Of a stretch of DNA of 64,000 nucleotides, positions 20,795-34,322 are shown piece by piece (the stretch's first letter is position 1; each line of letters opens with the position of its first letter). Origin of the DNA: Primulina eburnea (Eukaryota > Streptophyta > Magnoliopsida > Lamiales > Gesneriaceae); assembly GCF_022965805.1 (NCBI RefSeq), contig NC_133104.1, positions 27,524,069-27,588,068 of the forward strand, written 5' to 3'. The translations under genes and the position numbers were made by a program. The notes beneath the pieces were generated by a model that had not been told where the DNA came from, made no database searches, and was given only the letters and a program-made list of their open reading frames with translations.

Positions 20795-20920
20795 AGGTTT
20801 ATAGGATGAACAAAAAGGAGTAACAACCTTGTTATTATATCTCAATTGTTGCTAAACACAACTGATATTTAGATTACAACGGAAAACACACACACATCCA
20901 TATTACAACCATAGTACAAC

Positions 20921-23900
20921 TCAAAAGAGCTCTGGATGCTCCGAACGCATACGACTCTCTAGCTCCCAAGTGGCTTCTTCAGTGCCTCTGCGCTGCCACT
21001 GAACTAAGACAAGAGGAATGATCTTATTCCGCAACACCTTGTCTTTGCGATCGAGAATCCGCACTGGTCGTTCCACGTAAGACAAATCTGAATTTAGTTG
21101 AACTTCAGAGGGATGCAAGATGTGAGACTCATCTGCTACGTATCGTCTCAACAAAGATACGTAGAACACATCATGAATACTTGATAGGTACGGCGGCAAA
21201 GCAAGTCTGTAAGCCAAATCTCCCACGCTTTCCAATATTTCAAATGGACCAATAAATCTCGGAGATAGCTTACCCTTGAGACCAAATCTCAAAATCCTGC
21301 GAAAAGGCGAAACTCGGAGAAACACTTTCTCACCTGGTTGAAAATAAAGAGGTCGCCGCTTGGTGTTCGCATAACTAGCCTGTCGATCCTGAGCGATCTT
21401 AATCCGCTTCTTGATTACTGCAACCTTATCAATAGCCTGCTGGACTAACTCCGGTCCCTCAACATGTCGTTCCCCAACTTCATCCCAAAATAATGGAGTA
21501 CGACAACGTCGCCCATACAACGCCTCAAATGGTGCCATACCAATACTACGATGATAGCTGTTGTTGTATGCGAACTCAATCAAAGGCAAATGATCATGCC
21601 AAGCGATTCCGAAATCCATAACACAGGCTCGCAACATATCCTCAAGTGTACGGATAGTCCTTTCTGTTTGACCGTCGGTCTCTGGATGATAAGCCGTACT
21701 CAAACTTAGTGAAGTGCCCAATGCTGACTGGAAACTACCCCAAAATCGTGAGGTAAAACGAGGATCCCTGTCACTGACAATACTGACTGGTACCCCATGC
21801 AAACGTACAATCTCTTGAATGTACAAGCGAGCCATCCGATCGAAAGTGAAGTCACGGTTATAAGACAGAAAATGAGCAGACTTGGTGAGTCGATCCACCA
21901 CTACCCAAATAGCATCACTATTCCTCGAAGACAATGGCAAGTGAGTAATGAAATCCATCGCGATATGCTCCCACTTCCATTCGGGAATAGGTAAGTTCAA
22001 CAATAATACTCCCGGTCGACGGTGCTCTGCCTTAACCTGCTGACAAACAAGACACTTGGAAACAAACTGATAAACGCTGCGCTTCATCCCTTTCCACCAA
22101 AATCGTGTCCTCAAATCTTTATACATCTTGTTGCTTCCTGGATGGACACTCAACTTGCTTCGATGAGCCTGAGCCAAGATCTCTTCCCTCAAAGTATCAT
22201 CCTCTGGTACCACAACCCGATTAGACAAACACAGAAGACCATTAGACTGATAATGGAAATTGCTATCTCCACCAACCAATCGGGCTAATCTCTGAGTCTT
22301 GAGATCAGACATCTGTGCATCTCGAATCCGAGCGAACAAAGCTGGTTCAGATAAAATGGTAGCAACACGAATGCTCTCCATACCTTTCCGATGTTTGAAA
22401 TTAAATCCCAATGAACAACAATCCTGGATAGTACTAATCATAGCACTGGTCTGAAGTGCAGAGGCTCTCACCTTGCGACTAAGAGCATCGGCTGTGAGAT
22501 TCGCAGAACCTGGATGGTATTTGATCTCGCAGTCATAATCTTTAAGTAGATCCATCCAACGACGTTGTCTCATGTTCAACTCAGCCTGAGTGAACAGATA
22601 CTTCAGACTCTTATGATCAGTAAAAATTTCAAACTTAACTCCGTACAAGTAATGACGCCAGATCTTCAGTGCAAACACAATAGCAGCTAATTCTAGATCA
22701 TGAATAGGGTACTTTTCCTCGTGAGGTTTCAACTGCCTGGATGCGTAAGCGATCACATGATCATTCTGCGTCAACACACACCCTAAGCCTTGAAAAGAGG
22801 CATCGGTGTAAACACTGAAACCATCAGATCCTGACGGTAACGCCAAAACAGGTGCAGAAGTCAGAAGTCGACGAAGTTCTCTGAAACTATCTTCGCACTC
22901 AGATGACCACTCAAATGGAACATCCTTCCGAGTAAGTTGCGTCAAGGGTCTAGCTACCTGAGAGAAATTCACGATGAAGCGACGATAATACCCTGCCAGA
23001 CCTAGAAAACTACGGATCTCAGCCACCGTCGTAGGACGTGACCAATTCAGCACTGCTTCAATCTTGTTGGGATCCACAGAAATTCCTTCCTTGGAAATCA
23101 CATGACCAAGGAATACTACACGATCAATCCAGAACTCGCACTTACTCAGCTTAGCATACAATTGCTTCTCGCGAAGAATCTGCAACACAATCCTCAAGTG
23201 CTGGACATGCTCCTCCACACTGTGAGAATAAATCAAGATATCGTCGATGAAAACCACAACGAACTGATCTAGAAAATCACGAAAGACTCGGTTCATCAGA
23301 TCCATGAACACCGCTGGCGCATTCGTCAATCCGAATGGCATAACTAGAAACTCGTAATGCCCGTATCGAGTACGAAATGCAGTCTTGGAAATATCATCAT
23401 CTCTAACTCTCATCTGATGATAACCCGATCGCAAGTCAATCTTGGAGTAAACAGAGGTACCCTGAAGCTGATCGAACAAATCATCGATACGAGGTAATGG
23501 ATACTTGTTTTTGATCGTCACACGATTCAGCTGGCGATAATCAATGCACAATCGCATAGATCCATCTTTCTTCTTGACAAACAATACTGGAGCTCCCCAA
23601 GGTGAAACACTTGGGCGAATATAACCTTTATCAAGAAGATCCTGCAATTGCTGCTTCAATTCTCTCATCTCTGACGGAGCAAGACGATAGGGGGCACGAG
23701 AAATCGGTGCAGTCCCTGGCATTAACTCAATACCAAATTCCACCTCTCTAACCGGAGGAAAACCAGGAATCTCATCTGAGAAGACATCAGGAAATTCACA
23801 AACCACTGGAATATCCTCTATACCAACACTACCTGTGGACGAATCAATCGCATAGATGAGGTAGCCTTCCCCGCCCGACTCTAAAGCACGACAGGCTTTC

Positions 23901-25339
23901 AGAGCAGATACCACTGGCATCGGAGGTCGCGCTCCCTCACCATAGAAAAACCAACTAGAGCTCTCAGTCGTACAAAACTGAACAAGCTTCTGGTAACAAT
24001 CCACGGTAGCTCGGTAAGTAGTCAATAGGTCTATACCTAGAATACAATCAAAATCTTCCATCTCCAAGATCATAAGATTCGCAATCAATTCGTTACCCTC
24101 AAAATCTAAGGGACAACCCATCACTAGACGCCTTGCTAACACCGAATGACCCATCGGGGTAGAAACGGAAAGAATGACGTCTAGAGAAACATATGGTAAC
24201 TTATGACGCTTAACAAATCGTGCAGAAATGAATGAATGTGATGCTCCGGTATCAATAAGAACAAAAGCAGGAATACCGCATAAACGAAAAGTACCTGCTA
24301 TGACTCTCTCCGTTTCATTTGCAGCCTGATCCTGGTTCAGCGCAAAAACCTGACCTTGGGCACGAGGTCGAAGATTTGAACTACCCACTGCCTGACCCTG
24401 CCTCCTCTGCTGTACAGTCGTCTGAGATCCGGAACCAGATCCTGCTCCACCTCGCAACTGAGGACAATTCTTCTTGAGATGACCCATCTCTCCGCACTGA
24501 AAACAAGCTCCCGCGGCTGATCGGCATTGCTCCGATGGATGGTTCTTCCCACAATGCACACAAGAAACCTTCTTCTTACCAAAGCGGAAAACACCGCTAG
24601 ACCGTGATCCAGATCCAGAAGAAGAAGAACCAGATTTCTTGAAAGACTGAGATGGAGGGCTCAAAGTACTCGGAGGTCTAGAAGAAAGAATAGCCCTACC
24701 ACGCTGGAGACTGATCTCTGCCTGGCGACACCGGTTCACTAACCCATCATAAGAAGTAGGATTATCACAGACAGTGACTCGATCAAAAATCTCCTGGTTA
24801 AGACCCTGGAGGAAATGGTCATACTTGGCCTCAGAACTGCCACTGATATGAGGGGCAAAGGGTAACAACTCGAAGAACTTCTGCTGATATTCATCAACAG
24901 ACATACTCCCCTGCTTAAGATTCAGGAGCTCAATCGTCTTTGCCTGGCGAAGGGCTGGAGGAAAATACAGCTGCATGAAAGCTGCACGGAAATCGGCCCA
25001 AGTCACCCTACCCTGGGACTGAACTATCGGCGCAGAAGTCGATCGCCACCACTTGCGCGCACGGCCCTCGAGAAGAAAACTAAGGGTCTCCATCCTCTGC
25101 TCCTCGGTGCACTGGAATGCTCGGAAACAACTCTCCATGCGCTCTAACCAATCCTCAGCATCATCGGGAGTCTCACCGCCGACTAAAGGCTTAGGCCCCA
25201 TCTGAATGAAACGGTGCAAATCAAAACGCCTAGGACCATCCTGACGATGACGATGTTCACGATGACGCCTACGATCGTCCTGGTCACCCCAACGACCTAC
25301 ACTTCCCTGACTACTCTCATCACCAAAGTGGTCAGCCAT
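20921..25339 (-). CDS. Intact gag-pol polyprotein of Ty3/gypsy element D (1472 aa)
   Basis: ATG at 25339 is the first in-frame ATG (the frame is open to a TTG at 25390) and has a strong GCGATGG context. Numbering here counts from that TTG codon as residue 1, so subtract 17 to count from the ATG. Gag has a capsid fold (about 60-230) and two zinc knuckles (277-309). The protease has LIDTGAS (Asp380). RT has VVFIDDIL (Asp716-717). RNase H starts at YTDAS (Asp863). Integrase has an HHCC finger (His1076, His1083, Cys1113, Cys1116) and the DD35E triad (Asp1146, Asp1207, Glu1243). The C-terminal part from about 1380 resembles the chromodomain region of Tekay chromoviruses. The polyprotein packages, copies and integrates the element. 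No stop or frameshift is seen. Confidence 0.97.
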   Translation of the reverse strand: MADHFGDESSQGSVGRWGDQDDRRRHREHRHRQDGPRRFDLHRFIQMGPKPLVGGETPDDAEDWLERMESCFRAFQCTEEQRMETLSFLLEGRARKWWRSTSAPIVQSQGRVTWADFRAAFMQLYFPPALRQAKTIELLNLKQGSMSVDEYQQKFFELLPFAPHISGSSEAKYDHFLQGLNQEIFDRVTVCDNPTSYDGLVNRCRQAEISLQRGRAILSSRPPSTLSPPSQSFKKSGSSSSGSGSRSSGVFRFGKKKVSCVHCGKNHPSEQCRSAAGACFQCGEMGHLKKNCPQLRGGAGSGSGSQTTVQQRRQGQAVGSSNLRPRAQGQVFALNQDQAANETERVIAGTFRLCGIPAFVLIDTGASHSFISARFVKRHKLPYVSLDVILSVSTPMGHSVLARRLVMGCPLDFEGNELIANLMILEMEDFDCILGIDLLTTYRATVDCYQKLVQFCTTESSSWFFYGEGARPPMPVVSALKACRALESGGEGYLIYAIDSSTGSVGIEDIPVVCEFPDVFSDEIPGFPPVREVEFGIELMPGTAPISRAPYRLAPSEMRELKQQLQDLLDKGYIRPSVSPWGAPVLFVKKKDGSMRLCIDYRQLNRVTIKNKYPLPRIDDLFDQLQGTSVYSKIDLRSGYHQMRVRDDDISKTAFRTRYGHYEFLVMPFGLTNAPAVFMDLMNRVFRDFLDQFVVVFIDDILIYSHSVEEHVQHLRIVLQILREKQLYAKLSKCEFWIDRVVFLGHVISKEGISVDPNKIEAVLNWSRPTTVAEIRSFLGLAGYYRRFIVNFSQVARPLTQLTRKDVPFEWSSECEDSFRELRRLLTSAPVLALPSGSDGFSVYTDASFQGLGCVLTQNDHVIAYASRQLKPHEEKYPIHDLELAAIVFALKIWRHYLYGVKFEIFTDHKSLKYLFTQAELNMRQRRWMDLLKDYDCEIKYHPGSANLTADALSRKVRASALQTSAMISTIQDCCSLGFNFKHRKGMESIRVATILSEPALFARIRDAQMSDLKTQRLARLVGGDSNFHYQSNGLLCLSNRVVVPEDDTLREEILAQAHRSKLSVHPGSNKMYKDLRTRFWWKGMKRSVYQFVSKCLVCQQVKAEHRRPGVLLLNLPIPEWKWEHIAMDFITHLPLSSRNSDAIWVVVDRLTKSAHFLSYNRDFTFDRMARLYIQEIVRLHGVPVSIVSDRDPRFTSRFWGSFQSALGTSLSLSTAYHPETDGQTERTIRTLEDMLRACVMDFGIAWHDHLPLIEFAYNNSYHRSIGMAPFEALYGRRCRTPLFWDEVGERHVEGPELVQQAIDKVAVIKKRIKIAQDRQASYANTKRRPLYFQPGEKVFLRVSPFRRILRFGLKGKLSPRFIGPFEILESVGDLAYRLALPPYLSSIHDVFYVSLLRRYVADESHILHPSEVQLNSDLSYVERPVRILDRKDKVLRNKIIPLVLVQWQRRGTEEATWELESRMRSEHPELF

Positions 25340-25421
25340 CGCTACAAGATAGAATAGGGAAAATGGTAAAATGATCCACGAAAATCCCAAAACAGAATCT
25401 ATATCCCAAAATCATAAGCAT

Positions 25422-25433
25422 GCTCTGATACCA
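25422..25433 (-). other. Primer-binding site of element D
   Basis: GCTCTGATACCA on the plus strand is TGGTATCAGAGC on the minus strand, four bases from the 5' LTR end at 25438. Confidence 0.93.
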
Positions 25434-25437
25434 TAAA

Positions 25438-26882
25438 TGTAGTGACCCGTTCCAGAATCACCTACTAATCAAGAACTAAGCATGCGATTAACTTAATTAG
25501 AAACAATCAGAAATAAAGGCGGAAAACTGTCACCAAAAGATAGTTATACAACCCAATCGAAAATCCAGGACAACTAAACTAAAAGGAAATATACGGTACA
25601 ACCATATCGAATCGAAAAGATACCGAAGAACTAAATCAACCAGCTACTCAACGTCCTCCTCCTCCTCCTCCTGAGCTGTCCAACCTGAGGCCTGCCCCGT
25701 GGGAATGGGGTGTCCAAGATAAACAAAACCGAGAACGTGAGCGATAAGAACGCCCAGTACAAAAGCATGAGTATACAAGCCTATATGAAATGCACATGCT
25801 ATGATATGATACCAGGGTAGTCAAGAAACAGGAATAACAAAGGATCTCAAAATGCTCAGTCTAGAGGCGCCAAGTGGATAGTGCCGCGCGGTACTCCTCT
25901 GGGTCACTGCATCCACTACAAGAACAGACGTGGACCAAAAATGTCCCGGATCACCGAAGCCCTCCCGACCCGTCGGCCACTGTGTACTCTCGGTGTCCAT
26001 GCGTCCACAAGACAAGACAGGGCTGAGCGGCCCCACAAGATATAGCTTATCTCGAAAGAGATACAGCTCAACAGTAAAGGCTATCTCGAAGGAGATACGG
26101 CTCAACATGAAATGCAACATGCATCATAAAACGTGACATAATAGCATGCATTATATGACATATATCAATGCACCACATAATCATGCAACACATATAAGAA
26201 TGTATACTCGACCAGGATATCTCGGATAGTACTTTCGTACCTCTATCACAGCAAGCCTAGCCTTACGCAACACCGCTAATCAGGTCTAGAACAAGCCTAC
26301 GCATCAAAAGCATACCCAATGAACAATACTACCATGCTCGACTAGCAAAACCAGTACTACTAAAGGTTTAGGGTTTACCTTCGTCCGTCGACAGCCCTTT
26401 GATGTCAATTGCCTCGTAACTCAGGCGTCGCTACGCTACCAATCCTGGCAGCTCTTGGCTATCGCTCGACCAACAACTAACCCTAGAAACCTTCCAAACC
26501 TCTCAACTAGGAGACACAACTTCAAGAATTTGCCATCCAAAATGAGGAATTCCGAGCACTATTTATAGGCTATGTTCGGATCCACCGAACACACTTAGGA
26601 ACGTCCGAACTCCTACGTGTCCATCGGCTCTTGACACCTCATGATCGGATCCACCGAACCTACACTTCGGATCATCCGAACTTGCATGCAAACTGACGTG
26701 TCGATCAACTCTTGACACCTCATGATCGGATCCACCGAACCCACTTCGGATCGTCCGAACTCTTCGGTGCTACCGAACCATCTTCGGTCCGTCCGATCAT
26801 GACCATGGTCAAAATTACACATTAAACCTTCTTAATCACCATTAATCCGTTAATTACCCAATTTGAAATTCAGGCTACTACA
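25438..26882 (-). mobile_element. 5' LTR of element D
   Basis: Same length as the left copy and nearly identical. It runs on the minus strand from 26882 to 25438 and carries the same repeat array and TATA box, so it is the promoter copy for the gag-pol frame. Confidence 0.95.
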
Positions 26883-26887
26883 ATTTC

Positions 26888-27062
26888 GATAGACAAATTT
26901 ATTTAGGATTGAGGAGATGTAATGACAGTTTAATATTTATCTTATCAGAGTAGCGCATCGGAAACGTGGATTATTAGGATTATAGAATTAAGAGTCTAAA
27001 CTTTTTGTTTATCAAGGATAAGCGAATTTCGAGGACGAAATTTCTTTTAAGGGGGGAAGGAT
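26888..27062 (+). mobile_element. 3' end of element B internal region with polypurine tract
   Basis: This continues the sequence interrupted at 19308. It contains the palindrome AATTTCGAGGACGAAATT (27025-27042) and the polypurine tract AAGGGGGGAAGGA (about 27049-27061) directly before the 3' LTR. Its last 120 bases match the minus-strand sequence at about 52889-53010. Confidence 0.88.
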
Positions 27063-29275
27063 TGTAGAACCCGTAAATTGGACTGCGTATAAGCCATGCA
27101 TAATTCTAATATTTAAAATTAAAATGATGTTATCTCATGAGTATTTAAATTCTTTTCTTTAAATTTATTTATTTTACGCAATAGTTTAATTGTTATCTTT
27201 TCAGTTAAATAAGTGAGGCCGGACTGGAGATGGAGTATTGAGATAAGTTAATAAAGACTTATTTAAGAAGTGGTAATTTGGCATGTTAGTAAATATAATT
27301 TAAAAAGTTGGCATGAATGCAAATTATTAAAATTCTTTGGTATTTTATTAAATTATTATAAAGCATAAAATGCATGTTTATTTCAGTAAATTATGTTTAA
27401 TTATTTTTACGCATTTTTAGGCATAATTCATGCATGATAGAATTTAATTCATGAAATTTTAAAAGTTCACGCATTAGGATTTCTAGGTGCATTTCACGTT
27501 CGAACGAGGAACGGAGACCGGGGAATTTTTCAGGAAAATTATTTGATTGCACGCGTTATTTTTATAAATTAATTTAAAGCTTTTTAGAGTATTTTTCAAA
27601 AATGGGAATTTTTGGGTATTTTTACCCGCATGATTGTTATTTTTATCGGTACGTAAATTTTATCAAATCGGGGGACTTTTTAAGGGTTCGGCTAATATTT
27701 TCAAATTCTTTTCAACTCAGAATATTTTTCGGGAGTGGGTTTGAGCTTAATGGGCCTACTTTTGAATTTATAGGGCTTAATCATCTTTTTAATCTTTAAA
27801 TTAAACAAGTTAGACCCATTAACTAATAATTTATCTTATATAATTAACCCTTAAGCATGTTTTACCCTAAACCTAAAGTCATTAGCCGACACCCCTTTCA
27901 GAACCTCTCACCCTCAATTTCAGAACTCTGCATCTCAAGGAAAACCTTCGGCCAAGCTCTATTCTTGAAGGAAAAGTTGCCTCCGGCATTCGTTCTTCGA
28001 TTCTCTCGCGACCTCATCATCAAGGCACGCTAAGTACTATTATTCTGCATCTTATACGTCATATTTAGGTGGTTATGTGTGATTTTATCAATGGTTTTCT
28101 CGATCCGGTCATGAGCATGAAGTTTGTCAAATTCTTGTTGTGTTCTTGCATTTCTTCGGTTGATGCTCACGTTTTCATGTATTTGGTGCAAGGGGCTGCG
28201 ATTCTTAAGTTTCTAGAGGCTGCTAGTGGTGTCAAGTTGCTTTCATGAGGTTTAGAAAATGTGCTTGACGTATACAAGTGAAGAGCCGAGAGTTTGGGGC
28301 TTGGGTTGGCTTAAACTCTGTCGGGCAGGGGTGCGGCCGTGCATGGGTTCGTATCCTGCCGCGTCTCAACCCTTGTAATGAGCACAAATTTATCATGCTT
28401 TTAAATGTTTATGCATCATGAATATGTTTTTTTTTTATGAAATTATGAAAATAACGTTGCGTGCTTGATTTTAAGAAAAGTTTATGTATATGCATGTTTT
28501 ATTAAGTGAAGAATATGATGACATGTTTTGAATAAAAGAAGTTGGTTATGACTAATACGAATACGTTAATACGATGATATGTAAGGCCAATGTTCAGTGG
28601 GCAGGTAATGTTGTCGCTGATGTCCCCGCCAGCTGGGTACTGCTGTTACACGTAGATGGATTCATCGACTGACATGATAATACGAAAGTCATAGCTAACG
28701 AACGGAATTCAAATTAAGAAAACGAACACGTATATGTTGATATGATTATATGTGCTATGGTTATTATTACGTTTTGACAAGTTACGATTATGCATATGTT
28801 TTCCTTGATCATGAAATTGTATGTTAATACGGTATTTTTCACTGTTGGGTGCTATGTATATGTATTCTCTATTACCGGTACAGGTGCGTTGAGTCTTTAG
28901 ACTCACTAGACGTGTGTAATACAGGTGAGTAAAGGCAGGGCTGGATGTGCGCGCACGACCCGAGGACCACATTTTCCGCACATCATGTTTTGAGTTAGGA
29001 GTGGACATGAATATTTTATACGCTTGTTTTTACATGTTGAGGATTTCGTCAAAATTTTTACTTGTTCCTTATTTGCATGATTTTGAAACGTAATTCTAGG
29101 TTTTTCGACTTGTATTTTATTTAAACTGCAGTATTTTATCGGTTAATTGACTGCTATTATTTTAAATGTGAAATTTCCAATGGTATTGCATGCATGCATG
29201 AGTTAGTAATTTTTGAAAGTTGAGCTTACAAAAAAAATAAAAAATTAACAGTATTTCAAATTAGTAGACGTCACA
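27063..29275 (+). mobile_element. Chimeric 3' LTR of element B (B-type then C-like)
   Basis: Positions 27063-28380 are nearly identical to 13529-14842. At 28380/28381 the sequence jumps to material that corresponds to the last quarter of an LTR but resembles family C more than B. It shares GTCGCTGATGTCCCCGCC with 33577 and 45121, carries GAGTCTTTAGACTC (28891-28904), and ends in an AGACGTCA-type LTR terminus near 29273. The shift suggests recombination or template switching between LTR families, with loss of roughly 800 bp of B sequence. Confidence 0.75.
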
Positions 29276-29415
29276 TAACTAATGTGCTTAATGAGCCTAT
29301 TATACTTGGCTAATCGGCCTAAGCTGCACCTTGCGTTTTATATCAAACTTTAAGCCAAAAACCCTCAACATAACCTCACAATCACACGCCCTTCACCCTA
29401 AAATAATACAAGGAG

Positions 29416-31275
29416 TGTAAAACCCGTTAAATCAGACTACGTATAAGCCATACATAATTTCTAGTATTTAAATTAAAAATGATTTCTTTATTTTTTTTAG
29501 GCATTTTAAAGTTATTTAGTCTTGATTATTTATTTTAAGTCGCATGAGTATAATTTTATCTTTTCAGTTAAATAAATGAGGCCGAACTGGAGTTGGAGTA
29601 CGAAGGTAAAATTTAATGCTAAGAAAACATTCCTAGAATTTATTTAAGATAAATAATAAGTTATTTTAATGTAAAAAGATGTTTAAAGGATTTATTTAAT
29701 TAATTTGAGATAAGTAGTAAATAAGTTCTTTTAGGTTCAACAATTGATTTATTAATTCACTAAAATACTTAATGGGTAGATAAAACTTTAAATATTTAAA
29801 ATACAAGATTTAAGCAATATTTTACCCCATTTTATTCATAGAATTTCGGCCACCTCATTCTTAGAAGATTTAATTTTTAGCAACTCACCATTTGAATATC
29901 TTTCCTTATCCTTTTCTTGGTATGATAATCCCTCACCTTTTAATCAACAAAAAATTATTAATTAAGCAATTCCCTACCCTCATTTTTTTTGATAAGAAAT
30001 TGGCCACCACACTTGGATTATTTGAGTAATTTTAGTAACTCTCTATTGATATCTTTCCTTAATCCTTTCATGGCATAGTTGATTCCTTCATTTTAAATCC
30101 TCAATAATTAAACAATTAAGCAATTTTCTCCCTTGTATTTGATATAATAAAAAATCGGCCACTCACCATGAAATTAAATCAAATCATAGCAATTTCTTTA
30201 TCTCACAAACACTAGGATAGAAAAGATTTTATCTTGCCATTCAAACTCCCATTTAATTGATAACCTTCCCATTCATTCCTAGACATTTTCCTCACCCCAT
30301 ATTCTCGAAAACCCTGAACATTTCAGCAAGAAAAATCGTGAGGTGCTTGAGAGAAAATAAGAGAGAAAAACAAGTAATAAAAGAGGACTCCGTCTCCGCT
30401 ACGCCGCGTCGTCGTATTGATTTGTTTTCGTTTCAAAAAAATGCAAGGCATGTTTATATTATCCCTTGCTCTTCAATCAAGTCGTATACATATTTTTAAA
30501 CCATTTTTGTTCTTAAATTTTTAAGCAAAACCGAAATCATGTCAAGCAATTTTCGAAAATATGGTGCTGAATTTTTCGGTTTCCCCTATGCCTTCACGGT
30601 TTGGTATGGTTTTGTGGTTTCAGGGTTTGGCTCGGTTCCAGGCGTTCAAGGATGCTTATGGTCATGTTATAGGGTGTGTTAGGAATGGTTTAGTCCATTG
30701 GTTGCATGCCATTCACCCCAGCAAAACCAAATTAGGACAACAACTCGTCCATGGTGCATTTATGAGTATCGATTTTTTTCCCTTGTGGTTTGTCTAAGGG
30801 AGAGTTCGAATCTTGGCTGTCCTAGGGGCTGTAGCCATTGTTAGAACCCTTACTTTACATGTCTAGGACGTGACCAAGATGCCCTTTCATGGCTTGGTTC
30901 ATGGTCCCATCGTTTTTTTTTTAAACAAAAAAGAACAGTGCCCCTTCGGTTTTAAAGTTCTGGTTTTGTTGAGTGCGTTGAGTTTCGGTTTTGTGGTGTT
31001 AGGTGGGTTGTGGTTGGATTCTAGCCCTTAGCCATGACTCATACAACAACTTAGCATGTCTAGCATGGACCATGGTTAGCCTCATAACCATTGGATCCTT
31101 CATTCGACAACAAAACAAGCTACACCCCCACGGTTCAGCATGTGTTCTCGGGTGGGGCTTCAGGTTGGTTGTAGGTGTTGGCTTGGATTGTGGTTGGCTT
31201 AGGGCCCTTAGCCATGGTTCAAATCACACCGTAAGACGTTGGTAAGAGGCTCTGGTCTGTGGTTCAAACCCCAAT
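29416..31275 (+). mobile_element. Family B LTR, second copy (B2), 5' part
   Basis: Starts TGTAAAACCCGTTAAATC like LTR B but is clearly diverged. It is interrupted at 31275 by the solo C LTR and continues at 34323-35631. The 140 bases before it (29276-29415) show no feature. The last bases before the insertion (GGTTCAAACCCCAAT) resemble a Pol III B box. Confidence 0.75.
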
Positions 31276-34200
31276 TGTAACGCCCCAAAAATTTAAAGGT
31301 CCACGCGAACCACATGCATTTGAATTATTAAATTCTCCTGTATTTTAATTAAATATTTTAATCGCTTGATTAATTATGTTGTGCATATTTACATATTTAA
31401 AATATATTTTTCTACATTGTTGCATAAAAATGTATTTTTAGAGAATATTCAAGTGACGGTCGAGGAACGGTGAACGAGGGCTGAAAATGTAAATTTTTTT
31501 ATTAAATGATTATTTTTAATTATTTAAATTATGGTGGATGCTTTTTAATATTTTTGAAAATAAAGGGTTTTGAGGTGATTTATACGCCGGGACGTAAATT
31601 TTATCGGTGTTGATTTTTCAATAAAATACGAACTTTTGGGCAACCCGACTAATAAATTCACATGTTGAATTAAACAAAACATTGTCAATATTTTATTTAA
31701 AACCTAATTAGACTAATTCCTAGTTAGTAGTTAATTAGTGTATAAAATATATTAAACCCTACAATCCTAGCATCATAATCAATCGGCCACCACTCTTTTA
31801 AAATTCTGAAAACACTCCCACACCATCATACACACACACATAGCACATATTCATAGCCTCCAAGGAGATTTTCGAAGGGGTTCTAGTGGAAACAAGTCAA
31901 GGTTCGCGTCCCGTTTTTCGTCGTCAATGTTTATTCGAGCGTATTTAACGCAAAGGCACGCCATACATCTCTTTTTCTCGTCCATTATATCATATTATTG
32001 TTATAATTATTTTATGCATGAAAGGCATAAAGTTTCTATCTTTATTTTTCGGATTTTTGCATGCACCCATGAGAGAACTTGAGGTTTTGATGCAAATTCA
32101 TGATTTTATTGTATAAAGGGGCTGCCATGGTCATAGATTTTGCACAGGTGATGTTTATGCACGATTTAGAGTCACACACACTCACTCTAATCACCACCAA
32201 AGTTGAAATAAACAAGCAAAAAATAACACAAACCGAATTTGTTGCTGTCAAGGGGTTTAGGGATCGGGTTCATGACTAAGGCGGAGGGCTGGCCTTGGCT
32301 TGGGTTCAGGGCTGGCTAAGGGCTTGGTTCAGTCGAAGGGAGGGTCCTAGGTGGGCTAGGACTCGAGTTAGGGGCTGGGGGAAGAGTCCTAGCCATGCTA
32401 GGACTCTACCCGAGAACCTGCACAGAATTGTGCAGGGTTCGTGCAGCGTCCAGGGCCTTGGGGCTCGGACTGTGGTTCAAGGGCCGGGCCAAGGTGATAC
32501 ACTAGAGTCCTAGGAGGGTGCAGAGGTGGTTGGTTCAGGGGCTGGGCTTGCTGGTAGAGGCTTGGATGCAAATACTTAGAGTCCATGAAAAATGAAACTC
32601 TCGGCCAGCTTATGGGTTAGGGAGGGGCTCACGTTTTTGGTTTAGGAGGGGTTCCTTAGTGGTCCAAGGGTCCAGTAGGGTATTTTAGGACGTTGGTCAA
32701 GTTTTGGATCAACATGGTTTAGGGGTCACTCGTGAAAATCGAAAGTTGACTCGGGGTCGAAGTTTAAGTGTCAACTTAGTTTTTTTAACTAATTAAAATT
32801 GAAAAAACGGCTCACGGGGGTCGAAGCGTGGTTCATAAGGGCTAAAATAATATAAAAGACTAAATTTTGAATTTAGGAATTTTATATTAAAGTTTGAGAT
32901 TTTTCGGGATTAAAACACCGTCAAAACAATTATTTGAAGATAAATGAAAAGTCTAATTTTTAAGCTAAATAAAATTATGAAAAAAATTCATGTAAACTTA
33001 AATAATTATTTGGGACATGTTAGAGTCAAGAAATCAAGAAAAAAGTCAAAATCGTAAAATGTCAAGTCCAAGGATAAAACGATCTTTTTACACCTAAAAA
33101 TTAGTAAAGGTCATGGAGGTGCCCTAAATGCTGTTTTTATGATATTATGATTATTTTTAAATGTTTATGAAATGTCCATGATTAAATTATGATTTTTAAA
33201 TGTCAATGAGATTTTTATGGATTAAGGACGACATTTAAAAGACATGTTGCATGCTTGGTTTCAAAAACAAAATTATATGTAATGCATGATTTTTTTAAAG
33301 TGATGAGGATAATAAACGTTGAAGGAAGTGAAGTTATTGTGACTATTACGTGGTTACATTGGAAGATATCGTGAGGGTTATGGTCCCAATGGGAGCCCGA
33401 CTATCGTACTTCTATTGTTACCATTGAGGATTTGAGGTATGAGGTAAGAATGTGAATATCGTGAGGGGAGAAGACCCCAGAGGGAGCCCATTTATGGGAG
33501 AAGGCCCCAGAGGGAGCCCCAACGATCGTATTTCTATTCGAAAGAGGATAGGCCAAGGCTCAGTTGACCGGTGAGAGTGTCGCTGATGTCCCCGCCGCCC
33601 AGTACTGTGGTTACATGTAGATGAATCCATCGACTTTTGAGGTTTATGTTATGATGAGGAAAGTCACAATTAACGATCTGAATTCAACAAAAGAAAAAGG
33701 AAAAAAAATGTTTATGATCATGTTAAAGGTTTTATGTCATGTTGAGGAAAAAGAAAATGTTAAGGATTATGTTTGCATGTCATGAAAAAGTATTTTAAGA
33801 AAATGATATTTTTAAGTACAAGTATTTTTCACTGTTATATGTTGACTGTATTACATATTATTCGTTATTAAGATAATGATGTGTTGAGTCTTTAGACTCA
33901 CAAGGTATGATGGATGCAGGTGGGTTGGAGGGAGGACTTGATGGGTGCTTTTGTTGGACTGTCGGTGCACACAACCCGAGGACCCGTGCTTCTATTTTTC
34001 TGCATTATGTGTTATGATTATGACTTCAGTTAAAGATTTTTAGACTATTTATTTATACTTTTGAGGGATTTTTGAGAGGTTTAGTATGGGCTATACTTTT
34101 CAAATTATTGCTTTTCTAGGTTTGATAAAACAGTAGACAATTCCATTTTTATGACTATTTCACTTGATTTTTAAAATGCTAGTTGGTTGATGTTTTATTT

Positions 34201-34317
34201 TGAAGGGGAAAAATATTTTATAAAAATATTTTCATGTGATAGCCGAAAAATGATAGAATTTTTTTTTTAAAAAAAATTTCTAAAACTTTCTAAACAATAA
34301 AAAAGGCAGACGTTTCA
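31276..34317 (+). mobile_element. Solo LTR of family C (3042 bp)
   Basis: Begins TGTAACGCCCC and ends AGACGTTTCA. The 5-bp duplication CCAAT lies directly on both sides (31271-31275 and 34318-34322), so it is a genuine insertion reduced to one LTR by LTR-LTR recombination. It carries GAGTCTTTAGACTC at 33896-33909. A partly tandem GGAGAAGGCCCCAGAGGGAG segment lies near 33480-33515. Confidence 0.93.
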
Positions 34318-34322
34318 CCAAT

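Larger units (their letters stand above)
19314..26882 (-). mobile_element. Complete young Ty3/gypsy element D
   Basis: Two 1445-bp LTRs (19314-20758 and 25438-26882) flank one uninterrupted gag-pol frame. The 5-bp duplication ATTTC (19309-19313 and 26883-26887) brackets the element, which sits inside element B. By eye the LTRs differ at only three sites (near 19997, 20475 and 20740 in the left copy). At an assumed 1.3e-8 substitutions per site per year that is roughly 80,000 years. Primer site, polypurine tract and all enzyme motifs are present, so the element could still be active. Confidence 0.96.

Noticed and set aside
25340..25390. Seventeen extra N-terminal residues of the element D polyprotein
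   Set aside because: The frame is open but the first codon is TTG, not ATG. The ATG at 25339 has good context and starts the gag-like sequence.
29276..29415. Continuation of the caulimovirid beyond the B element
   Set aside because: I looked for the missing 3' viral part here, but the 140 bases show no coding or viral similarity and do not continue the ORF cut at 13529.
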